A stretch of DNA of 64,000 nucleotides. Source: Calliopum simillimum (taxonomy: Eukaryota; Arthropoda; Insecta; Diptera; Lauxaniidae). The stretch is taken from NCBI GenBank assembly GCA_951812925.1, contig OX638370.1, positions 122,588,897 to 122,652,896 on the forward strand. The letters are read 5' to 3'. The translations under genes and the position numbers were made by a program. The notes below the pieces were generated by a model. It saw nothing but the letters and a program-made list of their open reading frames with translations, made no database searches and was not told where the DNA came from. Shown here piece by piece: positions 35,601 through 47,600 of the stretch (positions are counted from its first letter, which is position 1; each line of letters opens with the position of its first letter).

Positions 35601-38600
35601 TTGAAAAGTTAAAAAGTAAGGTTATATGAGGAAAGTAATGGCTATCCGATGCCGTCAGCAAAACTAAATTACGCTATTTACTGTAAGTGTGGTCAACTTC
35701 CCATTTCCCTCCAAACAGCGATTTTTAAACTTAAGCAAAGATATCTGGAGAACTGATATTATTTTCGTATTCAGTAGGTAATAATTACACGAAATCGATT
35801 CCAAAACTATACGCCGCAAAATCATTGTTGTCCTGGGCCTAAGCAAATAACGCCCAATGAAATAGCGCCCAAAAAAAAAAAAAAAAACGAAATAACGCCC
35901 AAAAAATAATGTGACATAATAATACCCAAAACAAAAACGAAATAACGCCCAAAGACTATGAAATAACGACCAAAACTAAAACGAATTAAAACTCAAAATA
36001 TTTTCATATAAATTTGGCCGATAATCATTTTGGAAACAACGCCCAAAATTTGGGCTTTGTTTCGTTTATCTTTGGGCGTGTTTCGTTTGAAATAAAATAA
36101 GCGAAATTACATCCAAAAAAAAAAGAAATAACGCCCAAATAATTTTCATACAAATAAATTTCGGCGTTATTTCCAAAATTATTATCGCCCAAATTTATAA
36201 GAAAATAATTTGGGCATTATTTTGCTTTTGTTTTTGGGCGTTATTACATATTTTTTGGCCGTTATTTCATATTTTTGGGCGTTATTTCGTTTTTTTTTTT
36301 TTTGGGCGTTATTAGGTAATTTTATTTTTTGGGCGTTACTTCGTTTTTTTTATTTGGGTCTTATTTAATTTTTTAAAAATAAAAAGAAATAACGCCCAAA
36401 AAAATTAAACAAAACCCAAATTTTTGGACGTTATTTCCAAAATAACTATCGCCCAAATTTATATGAAAATAATTTGGGCGTTATTTCCTAACGCCGTTGT
36501 CCTGTGTAATCTGAGTACCTCCTAATAAGCTGGGGGGTGAAATCAATTCAACGATTAGTATACGTAATATCCTTATATTCAACAACAGTGACGAAGCTGT
36601 CCGTTTCAAACTTTGTTTTCAAACAGAGCTGGGTAATAAGGATTACATCTGTAATTGACGAAAAAAGACGATTAGAATTACAGCAATCTTTCATCAAACA
36701 AGATTAGATTTCGATTACTGTAACCGTAATCTTAAAGAAATCGAAATAACGATTACTGTTATCGTAATCTAAGCTCATTCGATGAACGATTACTGTTATT
36801 CTAATCGCCTTTCTTTTTTTTGTTTTTAAGGATTACCGCAATCAGAATCGTGTGATAATCGTTATCCTTTCCGCCCAGCTCTGTTTGCAAGGTATCATAA
36901 CGAAATAATTTTTGGCTGCTGGTATCATTAAGCTCGGTTTACTGAACAGCCCGTCTAACCTAACTATCCTCAAGAATACAAATTTGAAAGCACAGAGCTC
37001 AGTATATTGGCTGCGCAAACTCTCGAATACTTACATTTCAGTGTTGTTGCGTGATATTCCAATCTAACAAATTGGCTAAAAACTTACCATACGTTTTTTC
37101 ATGATGAATATGCCCGGTTTGTTGGATATCGAACTTAGCGTTTTTCTTAAATTGTATTCTCGCTGCCGCTGTTTCCTAGCCACATTTCTGTGCAATTCAA
37201 GTCTTCAGTAATCTAAAATTGTAAATTATCTTTGTGACTTATAAAAGTTTTTTGAGACAAAATTATAAAGGATTACATGATAATATGTATTCTGAAAGAT
37301 CGATAAAATAGAAAAGTTCATCAAAGTTTAATTTGAGTTTGACAGAACAAAATCATTTTTCAAAGGTTAAGTGTGCACACCTGTTGCTGTTTCCAATGTA
37401 CTGATTTTTTTATTTTTTTTAATGAATCACATATTTTTAAAACGATGTTTTGACATTTAAAAACAAATTTCAAAACTCTGAGTTCAACTGCTTTTTAAAA
37501 ATTGACTCGTACATTAGAGGTCGAAAGTTTGTTGAAACCAAATCGATAGTTGAGAAGTTAATAAAATGCTCACAAGAGCACATGCATACATACATAGATA
37601 AATACATACATAGATAGATATATTTAATAACAGCGAATATAAACGCGCAAATTACCACCTTTAACCTGACATAATAATGTTATTTTTTTGCAAAATTTTC
37701 GGGAGTTAATATATTTAAGTAGTCACTAATGAAATGAATTTTGGTGTGGCATATAATCATGTTAACGCCCTAACAGTTTAATCGCAATATAAGAAACAGC
37801 AATAAATTGTTGTAGTTACTTCGTTGAAAAAGCAAAAACAGATAACTTGTGCTCGTCTCTAAACAAGTTATGTGCTTTTGCTTTGTGTAGAGACGAGCAC
37901 AAGAAAAACTTTGAGAAAAACTTTTCATGCAGAACCATGGTATAATAATTAGAATTTAAACGCAGTTATAAAACGTCCCTCTTTGTTCAGAAGAATTTCT
38001 ATCATTCATATGTGGTTGCTATTTTGTTTTCTTTTGAAATTGAAAATCTATGTGTTTGTTGATATTTTGTTGTCTAAAATTTTGACAAGCTATAATTGAA
38101 CAATGATGCAGAACTTAGGAATAGGAAGTAGTTTAGCTATTTTCCAGCTTAAAGGAAAATAATCATTATTTAAACAATTATTAAAAATAATTGTTAAAAA
38201 GTTTATGGCTTCTTCTGGAAGCCTTTTAAGAAAGAAATTAGAAAGCCCATCAGGACCAGAGGATTTTTTTGTGTTCAAATTTTTAAAAATATTTTTGACC
38301 ATTTCAGTAGAAGTAAAGAACTCCGAGTAGTTCGGGGAAAGTGCAGAATTATCTGCATCAAAGTTAAACGCCCTAGGCGGAAGATTATTTCTAGAAAGGT
38401 TATCACAGTTTTCAATATTAAAAACAAGATTGTTATCAAAGCTAAAAGCAGAATATTGAAAAGTACTTTAAAAAAATTGCAGAAGGACAAAGCAATTCTA
38501 TTTTCATCAGATATAATTGAGTTGTTTACTCTGACCTTGGAACAAGAGGAAGATTTATTTTTACCGATAAGTTTAAATATTTCTTTAAACGCAAACGGAC

Positions 38601-41600
38601 CCGGCTTAACATTTGAGAGTTTTTCATTCAATTTATCATCAAGCCAGATTGAGACCTTTTCTTTAATAATAATTTTCAGAAGAGATAGTCTTCCAGAAAG
38701 TTCTTTATAAGCCGCATTGACTCTATTAAAAGTTGCATGAAAAATTTGCTTAAGTCTCTTTTGCCAAATATGTTTAATTTTATAAAGATCCAAAATATTA
38801 TCAGGTAAGTTCTTGTATTTCTTATTAGAAGGTGTAATCAGAGCAGAGTGATCATGTATTTTTCTGTTAACAATTGTGTTGAAATTCGAAACGTGATCAT
38901 CAATTTCAATGTTTGAAAAATTACTAGAAGCAGAAGGAAAACAGTGGGATAATTCCTCGGCAACCTCTTCCCTAAACCTTACCCAATTAGTTCTTTTAAA
39001 CGACCTTAAGTTAATAGGTTCATTCAGTATTATTTCTGATTCATTCAAATATATGCTGAGGACTAGTGCATAGTGATCCGAAAAAGAAGGTAAAGTAAAT
39101 ATACTGTAATTTATATTGACGGGATCAATTAAGAAATTAGAAATTAAAAAATGATCTAAAAAAGATGCACCATTGGGGTAAGTAGGACTGCTGGAAGTAA
39201 GACGCACAAAGTTGTTGTCATGTCCTGAAAGCCAGTTTTCAAAACTTCGACCGTTTACATTAATATTAATATCTCCCCAACTTGGATTTTTTGAATTAAA
39301 ATCACCACCTATAATTGATTCGTCAAAATTTTCTGCTATTGAATGAATTTTGTTCAGCTCTGAGAAGATTAAATTGTTACTATAATTAGAGGGAATATAA
39401 ATTGACCCCAGTAGGAAATTTATTATAACATTATTATACTTTAGTTTGAAAGAAATTAAGAGGCAAGGAAAAATCATTGATGGAGTCCCAATTAATTCAT
39501 ATTTAATTCTATTCCTTATTACAATGGCCACACCTTGCGCTTCATCATTTCTAATTACTGAAAAATTATCGAGATGAACTTTATGATAAGCTTTTAAATG
39601 GGTTTCTTGAAGACATGCTGCAAAAATTTGATGGTGGTTAAGTAATCGAATTAGTTCAAGTCTCCTGCTATCATGTATTAAAGAGGAGACGTTTAAAGAA
39701 ATAAAATGTTTATCCATCGAAAGCACAAGGCGCATTAATGATCAATTGATCCAGCAGTTGCAAATATTCCATTCTTTTTTGTTCAATTGATGATCTATTA
39801 TTTAATTTACTCATGAAAAGTTTTACTTTTTGGATTAAAGAGGATAAATCCACACCAAAAAGTGACTTTGAAAGATTAAAAAAATCTCCGAAAATTCCTT
39901 TATCAGCAGCTGCAAAGGAGGAAAGAGCTTTATTTGCTTGGATATCAGATGTTCCAAATTTTACTTTATCAGCAAAAGAAACTTGAGGGGTTGTTAGGCT
40001 TGTATTTGCCAAGTTAACCATCCGTTGAGAATAGTTTCTTTTTCTCTACTTTGAGCTAAAACTTCTCTCCTTCTTTGCAGATAAAGTTTATATTTAGGTC
40101 AACCAAGAAAACTTGCAGGGTGACCAAATTTTTCACAGTTTACACAAAAGGCTTCAGATCCATCCTTTTTTTCAACTTTACAATCACCTGGGCCATGTGC
40201 TTCACAGCATTTCGCACAACGGTAACGTCTAGCACAATTTTTTGCAACGTGTCCAAATGATTGACAGCGCTTGCACTGAACCGGGTTTTTGTTCTTTTTT
40301 CGTTTATCCCACACTACACATGAATTAAATAAATATTTAATTTTTATTAAATCCTCGGGTAGTTTTCCCGGAAGAAGTTTGACCAGAAAAAGATTACTTA
40401 TCCGATTTTCCCTTTTACCCCAATCAGAAAGAAAAATAGTCACGGCTTCAACTAAATTTGGTTTTATAAAATCTATTTCGTTTTTTACTTCCTCTACTGT
40501 AAGAATTACCGAGGTTGTTTTACATTCTTTGGAAGTATAAGAGTGAGCTTCAATCCCATCCATATTTTTAAGAGTATCCAGTAACTCTGAATGAACATTA
40601 ACATCATTAACGAACAGCTTAGATTTAGATTTGTAAATGTTAACAATTTTAAAAATTAGAAGGGGATTTGACTTTTTGAGGCCCTCAGTTAGATTTTTAA
40701 TATTAATCTTATACACAATCATAGGTGGACAGAATTTCACACCTTTAAATTCACGAGCATTGGTAACGTTTTCTTTTACAGAATTATCATTAATGCAATT
40801 GTTAGATTTAATATCAATATTATTTTTAGACAAAAAAATGTCACTTAAAATTTGATACCTATTGCCATTCAGAACTTCAGGTCTCGATTCTTTTGACGCA
40901 TTGTGTGCTTCACTCATCGTTTTTCTTTTCTTGTTTGCAACAACTTGAAAATCTTCTTCCATAATCATTTCAGAAGTTTCTGCACCAGGGCTTCCCATCT
41001 CCATTCAAAATAAATTGACACTAGCGACTAGTGTTCGCTAGGAAAAATTAAGAGCTGTCACTTGCAGAAATGCCAATATATTTAAGCTGACGCTTATGAC
41101 TTGATTGTCTGCTTTCAGCACTGCTCAACCGTAGGTAAAATTCAGCGTTAATTTTTTATTTTTTTAAAGATATTTTGGTTTTAAAATTAGCTCGATTTTG
41201 TGTTATTAGTTTTAAGTTTAAAATGTTTTCTTCATTAATTTTAAGTAACTTTTTATAAGCTCCGGGAGCAAGAGCTTAATTTTAAATCTCAATTCCTGCA
41301 ATCAATTTGAATTTTGCTAATATATTTAATTTTTGCATCGTAGCATGTTTCATATAATTTTATCGAGGGCCATATTTTTTACAGCCCTGTATATATCATT
41401 TATTGTTATTGTTCCATATTTGAATATATGAGTTAAATGTTTAAGTAACTTTTGTCTCAATAAATCATTTGAACTTTGAACTTTGATGCAGAACTTAAAA
41501 ATTTTAACGTTTTGATGCACAAAAAAGTTTTCCATACAAATTTTTTAGTTTCTGGTGCCTAAAAAATTTTAGCATTATTAAAGTTTTCTTCAAAGTCAAA

Positions 41601-44600
41601 GTATTTGGTTAAAAGTCTAACAACAAGCCAAGAAACATATTTCAATTCCAGAACAATTGTATATATGTATTCTCCTTTAAGTCCTAGGAGGAGCATAGGG
41701 CCAATATGAAACATCTCCGTTCGTCGCGATCCCTTGCGATGACTTTGATCTCTTGCCACGACTTTCCCGATTCTTGGATTTCCTTTTCCAGCGACCTTTT
41801 CCAGTTGGTTTTGGGTCTACCACGTCCTCTACTGCCTTGTGGATTCCACTCAAGAGCCTGGCGACAAACTTCGCTGTATGGTTTCCGGAGAGTGTGACCA
41901 ATCCATCCCCATTTGCGCAGCTTGACCTCGTTTGCTATAGCCCTCTGATTGCATTTTTGATGTAGCTCGGCATTTGATATTGTGCGAGTCCACCAAATGG
42001 TTAGTATACGCCAGGCATTGAAATAAGCTGTAGTAATACCCTATTTCTGCAGTAATAACTTCAATATTGCAGTAATTACTTCAGAGTATTGAAAAAAAAA
42101 TAATAAAAATAATAATTTTCACCTAAATTCATATTACTTTGATTTGCGTTAATCGCTGAAACTAAATACTCATTTTATTTCGCTTATAACCGTTGTTTTA
42201 GTTGTCTAACCTCACCAATTTTGGCTAAAATGTAGCAACCACAATAAGTACTCGGCAACTCTACTTTAAACATATTTTTATAAATGCATTCGAAGAAAAT
42301 TTCGCTATAAATTTTCAATTTTAAATTCAACCATTGCCATGATATCTGTTATTTAATATTAATATTTAATATTAATCACTTGAAAAAGACATTAAAAAAA
42401 TTTTGCTAAAAATTGCAACTAAAAACAAAAAAAAATTCTGCAGTAATAACTTTTTCTTATTTCTTATTTGTTGACGAATACTTGCAGCTTATCCGTTAGT
42501 TGTTCAGTAACAAGCCACGTTTCGCACTCATATAACAAAACCGATTTCACATTCGAATCAAAAATGCGCACTTTCGTTTTAGTGGATATAACGGATGAAG
42601 ACCATATTTTGTTCAGTTGAGCAAACGCGCCTTTTGCTTTTGCTATTCTTGAGTTGACATCCTCTTTTGCTCCACCATCCATGGAGATAATGCTGCCTAA
42701 ATACGTGAAGCTATCGACGTTTTCGATGTCATCACTGCCAGCTCTAAACGTGATGCCATTCCTTTTTGCGTTTAGCTTCATGCTTTTAGTCTTGGATACG
42801 TTGATTTTTAGGCCAGCTTTTTGTGATTCCAAGACAAGGTCTTCAATTTTGCTTTGCATATCTGAATGTTTGGACGATAAGAGACAGATGTCATCAGCGT
42901 AGTCGTGATCTTCCAGATGTTCGGTAAAGTTCCATTGGATTCCTCTTTTGGCCTTTTTAAGAGCTTCATAAAGGATATCACCAAGAACGATAAGGAAGAG
43001 TGATGGTGATAGTAGACACCCCTGCCGTACGCCTGAATTAGTGGTGAATGTCGGTGACAACAACCCGTTGTGCAACACGCTCACCTTAGTGTATATATGT
43101 TAAGTATGTATGTATCTGTGTACATATAATGTAATTTTCAATTTTGGAAATCAATTGTGCAAAGCCACAGAATCGATATTAAATTGTCCTTATCAAGAAA
43201 CCAAGAAACGCTTAGCTGACATTTAAATCAAACTCGAAAACACAAATAAGCCGTACCTCCAAGGCATATCTCTCTCTGCAAGAGTAAGATGCAGATGCAA
43301 TAACTTTTTAGAAAACATTTAAATAAATTAAATACATACAAACATATGTGTATGTATATTTAAGAAAAGCAAACAAAACTTGACAAACATAACATAAAAA
43401 TAAAAAAATTTAATTTTTCCAAGAAAACAACAAAATAAAGAAGCGATACAGCAAAATCGTGATCATTATTTTGCTATGAATTGTTGGAGTTCAATCTGAA
43501 TTCATATGGATGCAGTGCAACAACTTGGCCGAACAAGTTTTATGGCACCTCGATTTTGTTTTATACCCCTAGGCATTTGGTATGTGAAATAAAATCAGGT
43601 GAAAGTGTGTTTTTTGACTCAGTTTTAATTTTTAAGGTCAAAGTTTGCAAAAACCTTTTCATTCGTTTAACAGAAAACTGCGGTCATTCCGTAGCTTCAA
43701 AGGATCCTTCATTCATAAGTTTTAAATTCCGCTGTAGCTTCTGATTGTTTTAAATTTTTTGTTTTTGTTTCCAATGGAAATTGGATACCTTAAAATTTAA
43801 ATAAAAAAAAAATAATGTTAATGAAAATGCAAAAACAAAAAAAAAAAAAAAATTATGAATTTGTAATACATATTACTAAATATTAATGCCTATAATGTCG
43901 TTTTTATCCTTATAACTTAAAAAATAAATTTTCACTTAATATTAACATTTTTTGTAGCTTTTACCTAATTGAACAAAAAAAAAGTTTTTGTTAAATTTTA
44001 CTGTTTTACTAAATTTTTTTGAAAAAGATCCGAACGGTCAAGAAACAAGGAAGTTATTGTCGTTTTGTAATTTAAAGATGATTTAAATTTTGCAGACACT
44101 GGTGCATTTGAGGAAGCAAAAAATCACTTTTGAGTGAAAGTTACTTATATCAGTAAATTTTTGAGCTACTTAGATAGATATAAAAAAATAAATTGTGCAG
44201 AGTTACGTCTGCTTTAACTTTTCTTTGGAAACATTTTTGATCCTGCGCAAAGTTTTTAAGTTATTCGACCAAAACTGACTTTTTTATCTTTGAATCCATG
44301 AAAAGGAGGTTGGACACCCCGTTGAGCGGTGGACTTATTTTTGTAAAGTTACTTTTGTCTAATAACCATATGCAACATATGTGCCGAGTATCAAGTCAGC
44401 AGCAATTTTTTCCTTTCAGATAATTAATTTTACGCCACTATGTATAAGCAAAAGTGAAGACAACAACAGCAGCAAAAAGAGCGACCTTTTAATTTGCATG
44501 CTAAGCTCTGTTTAACATCGGATGTTTGGTAAATGTTTCTGGGATAATTAATGCAAAACTTTGGCGTTTTTTTATGTGTCGCTGCAAATGTTGAGAACTA

Positions 44601-47600
44601 AGTATTTGCTTAATGTTGATGGCAACATGTTGCTTTGCAACATTGTTTCACTGAAGTGGATGAGACAAATTCTAGTCTTTTTTTCGATTTATTTTGTAAA
44701 AATAATCTAAGAAAATCGCAAGATTGTGTTTTAGTGACAAGAACGTCTGACGTTTAGAACTACGATACTAGATTAAGTATTCCAAACAATAGCACATTAC
44801 TTTTTTTTTCGTAAAAGTTTAAATTTCTTTAGTTTTAGAAATAACAACCATTAACCAAATTTTTCGTTTTCTTGACTATCTGGCTGGCCTTAAAGTATTC
44901 AGAGCAGATGTGAAAGGATTGACTAGTTAAGTTTTCATCAATGTCAGGCACTTAACACACATAAATACGTTCTCGTTAAAATCTTTAAACAAGTTTCGTA
45001 AGTTCTTTGAGTGTGCCCACTTAATGCGCCGTTGTAAATTGATCCACGTCCCTGTTGATGGGCAATTATTTTTCACATAAATTTGAAGAGGCCAAAACTA
45101 ACCCACTGTATGCGAGATAGTGCGAAATTAAATATTTAAATGATTTTGTTTTCTTGCAAACCCATAATTTGTTATGTTCAATTACCATTTGTTGATTTAA
45201 AATCTCAAGCAGTAGTTCGACTTTCGAAAATGGAAACTGTTAGTTAACCGCATAGTAAACACTACTTGACGGCATACGTAATTGAAAAAAACCTTTCAAC
45301 ACAACCTCAACCTTTCAACTCAACGTTTACCGTTTGCCACTGAAAATCTCAACTTGACACCTTCATTAGATGCTGCACGCTGCAAGCAACAGAATAGTGC
45401 ACCTAACTGCAACAAATCGCCACAAATGAAGCAACCTATTCAAGGTCTTACCAAAAGTATATATCTGTGGCAACAAACCAGAGTAGCTTATGTCGAAAAT
45501 CGACGTTTTGAGATATTGGCTATTTTGTGAAAAATTGTTTCTGTTCCGTTTTATTGCAATTATTTTAATCTCAGAGGTAGTTAATGGATTGAGTAAGACG
45601 AGGAGAGGCGAATTTTAAAAAAAAAAATCATAAAAAATCATGTATTTTTACTGTTTTATACTTAAGATTTTCTGTGAAAATTTGTTTTGATAAAAATAGC
45701 GCCTTAAGTAAAATTAAGCGGTTCTGTTCAAGCTTAAGCGTGGTTTGTAACGATTGTAACTATACATAAGATTTTCTGCTAAAATTGAAATAAAGGGATA
45801 ACTGTAGATAAGATGTTTTGGATGCTTTTTTTATTGAAATATTTTTAGCTTATGTAGGCTTAAGTTTTTTTGTTAAAAGAATTATAGAACAGTAAACAAA
45901 TGGCCGGAAACTTACTTGACTTAAGATGTTTTGGCAAACGTATAATTATTTGAAAAAACTTAAGCTATAAAATAAAGCATCATAACTTTGCTTGAGCACG
46001 ATATTTTTTGGAAAAGGTTGAACAGAAATAAGCCTTTTGAAAACCTGAATAATTATAGCATGAAAACTCAATTTTCACTTATGTCGACTTAAGCTACTCT
46101 GGTTTGTTGCCACAGATATGCATTTTTAATGCAGTTGACAGTGATACAAAATACAAACTGCAGATTGGTAGCATCTTACAACTCATGCGAAAAAATTCAC
46201 ACGATATGGTTTTAACATTTTGGGCTGCAACAACATTAAAATTTGGACATAATTCATGTTAAATTCGCGAACGCGAAAAAATCCAAACAAAAGATGTTAC
46301 AGCAGCCTAAACTGCCGCTCTGCCGCTGTAGAAACGGCTGCCTGACGATGCCTAATGTCAAAGATCATTTGGTTAACAAGGTGCAAACATGCCAAGCCAA
46401 AACAAAGCCACAGCCAAATCCTCCAATCAGAATATCTCACAAACGAAACTGACGACTCTTTAAATTGCAACACGAAATCGGAGCTTTTGTTTGAAGAAAC
46501 GTGAGTTGAGTTCAGTTTAGTTGAGTAGAATTCGAATTCCACAATTTCCACTGTGTACTTTGGTCTTCAGTCATAATATCTATGAGAGAGGCTTCTTAGT
46601 AACTTAGTTATGGATAAATTTAATGATACAGAGTATGATAAGTTGGACTTGTCGAAGTTAGACATAACGTCAGGTATGAAAAGTATTCAATGGAATAGTG
46701 AGCAGTGTTGCCAGTTGATAATTTTAATTTTCTACGCAACAAAGTTATAACTCCATAGACAAAATAAGTTTCAAAATAGTGCTATATTGGCAACACTGTT
46801 TTTTCAGTTGAAGACTATGAGTATCTTGTCTGCTATTACCATTTTTGTATTCATTCATCTATTCATTCATGTTTTTCGGTTTTTTTTTTTTTATTTTCGT
46901 AAATGTGGGCTGACCTGCTATTTCTTAGTCAAAACTATCAATTCATGAGCTGAATGCGTTCTTTGTTAATTTTTTTTTTCGCCATAAAATTTATGTAGAT
47001 TTTGCACTGATGAAGAAGAATCACTTTATGTTGACTGTTATTTGAAGTCAGTCTTTAAGGTATTTCTTTTTTTTATTACATATACAGAATGAAGATTCAT
47101 GCTGTGCTCAACAGCGCATGACAACGAAACGTTTAACTCTTCTTCGTCTTCTTACTAACTAAGTGTGACTGACCTACCCAGGTTTAAGTTTTGTATTTGT
47201 TTTAAATTTGTTTTTTTTTTATGGGACTCCCTTCACTTGCAGTAGACAAGATGTATTTTAATGGTGGCTTCATGGTAGTGCCAATTTATTTTTCACCATT
47301 AAAATTCTAAAATTAAATATTATTTTATCTTGGAACTTAACGGTTTAGTCATGGAATCGTAATATTGTCCTTGATTTTTTGTTTTTATTTTCTTTGTTTT
47401 TATATCTGTAATGTGTGCATGTTTTGATGAGGAGGATGTGCTAATGGGTGGTCCATTGGTTTTTAAATAACATACAATGCATTTCATTATGATTCTTTGT
47501 TTTAAATTGATTATTATTAATATGCATGTATTTTAATATAAAGATACTATTATATTCTATGTTGGGTTTGGATAAAATATTTATTTTGAATTTAATTTTT

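Larger units (their letters stand above)
38105..41484. mobile_element. Jockey-type LINE, 5' segment inverted (twin-priming structure)
   Basis: A 13-bp direct repeat GATGCAGAACTTA (38105-38117 and 41485-41497) brackets the insertion. From the left comes the LINE read on the minus strand, cut inside reverse transcriptase at about 38117 and running through ORF2 and ORF1 to a 5' UTR near 41130. The remaining ~350 bp to 41484 is on the plus strand and ends like a LINE 3' end (AATAAATCATTTGAACTTTG plus another GAACTTTG). Inverted 5' part, normal 3' tail and target duplication is the product expected from twin priming. Confidence 0.7.
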
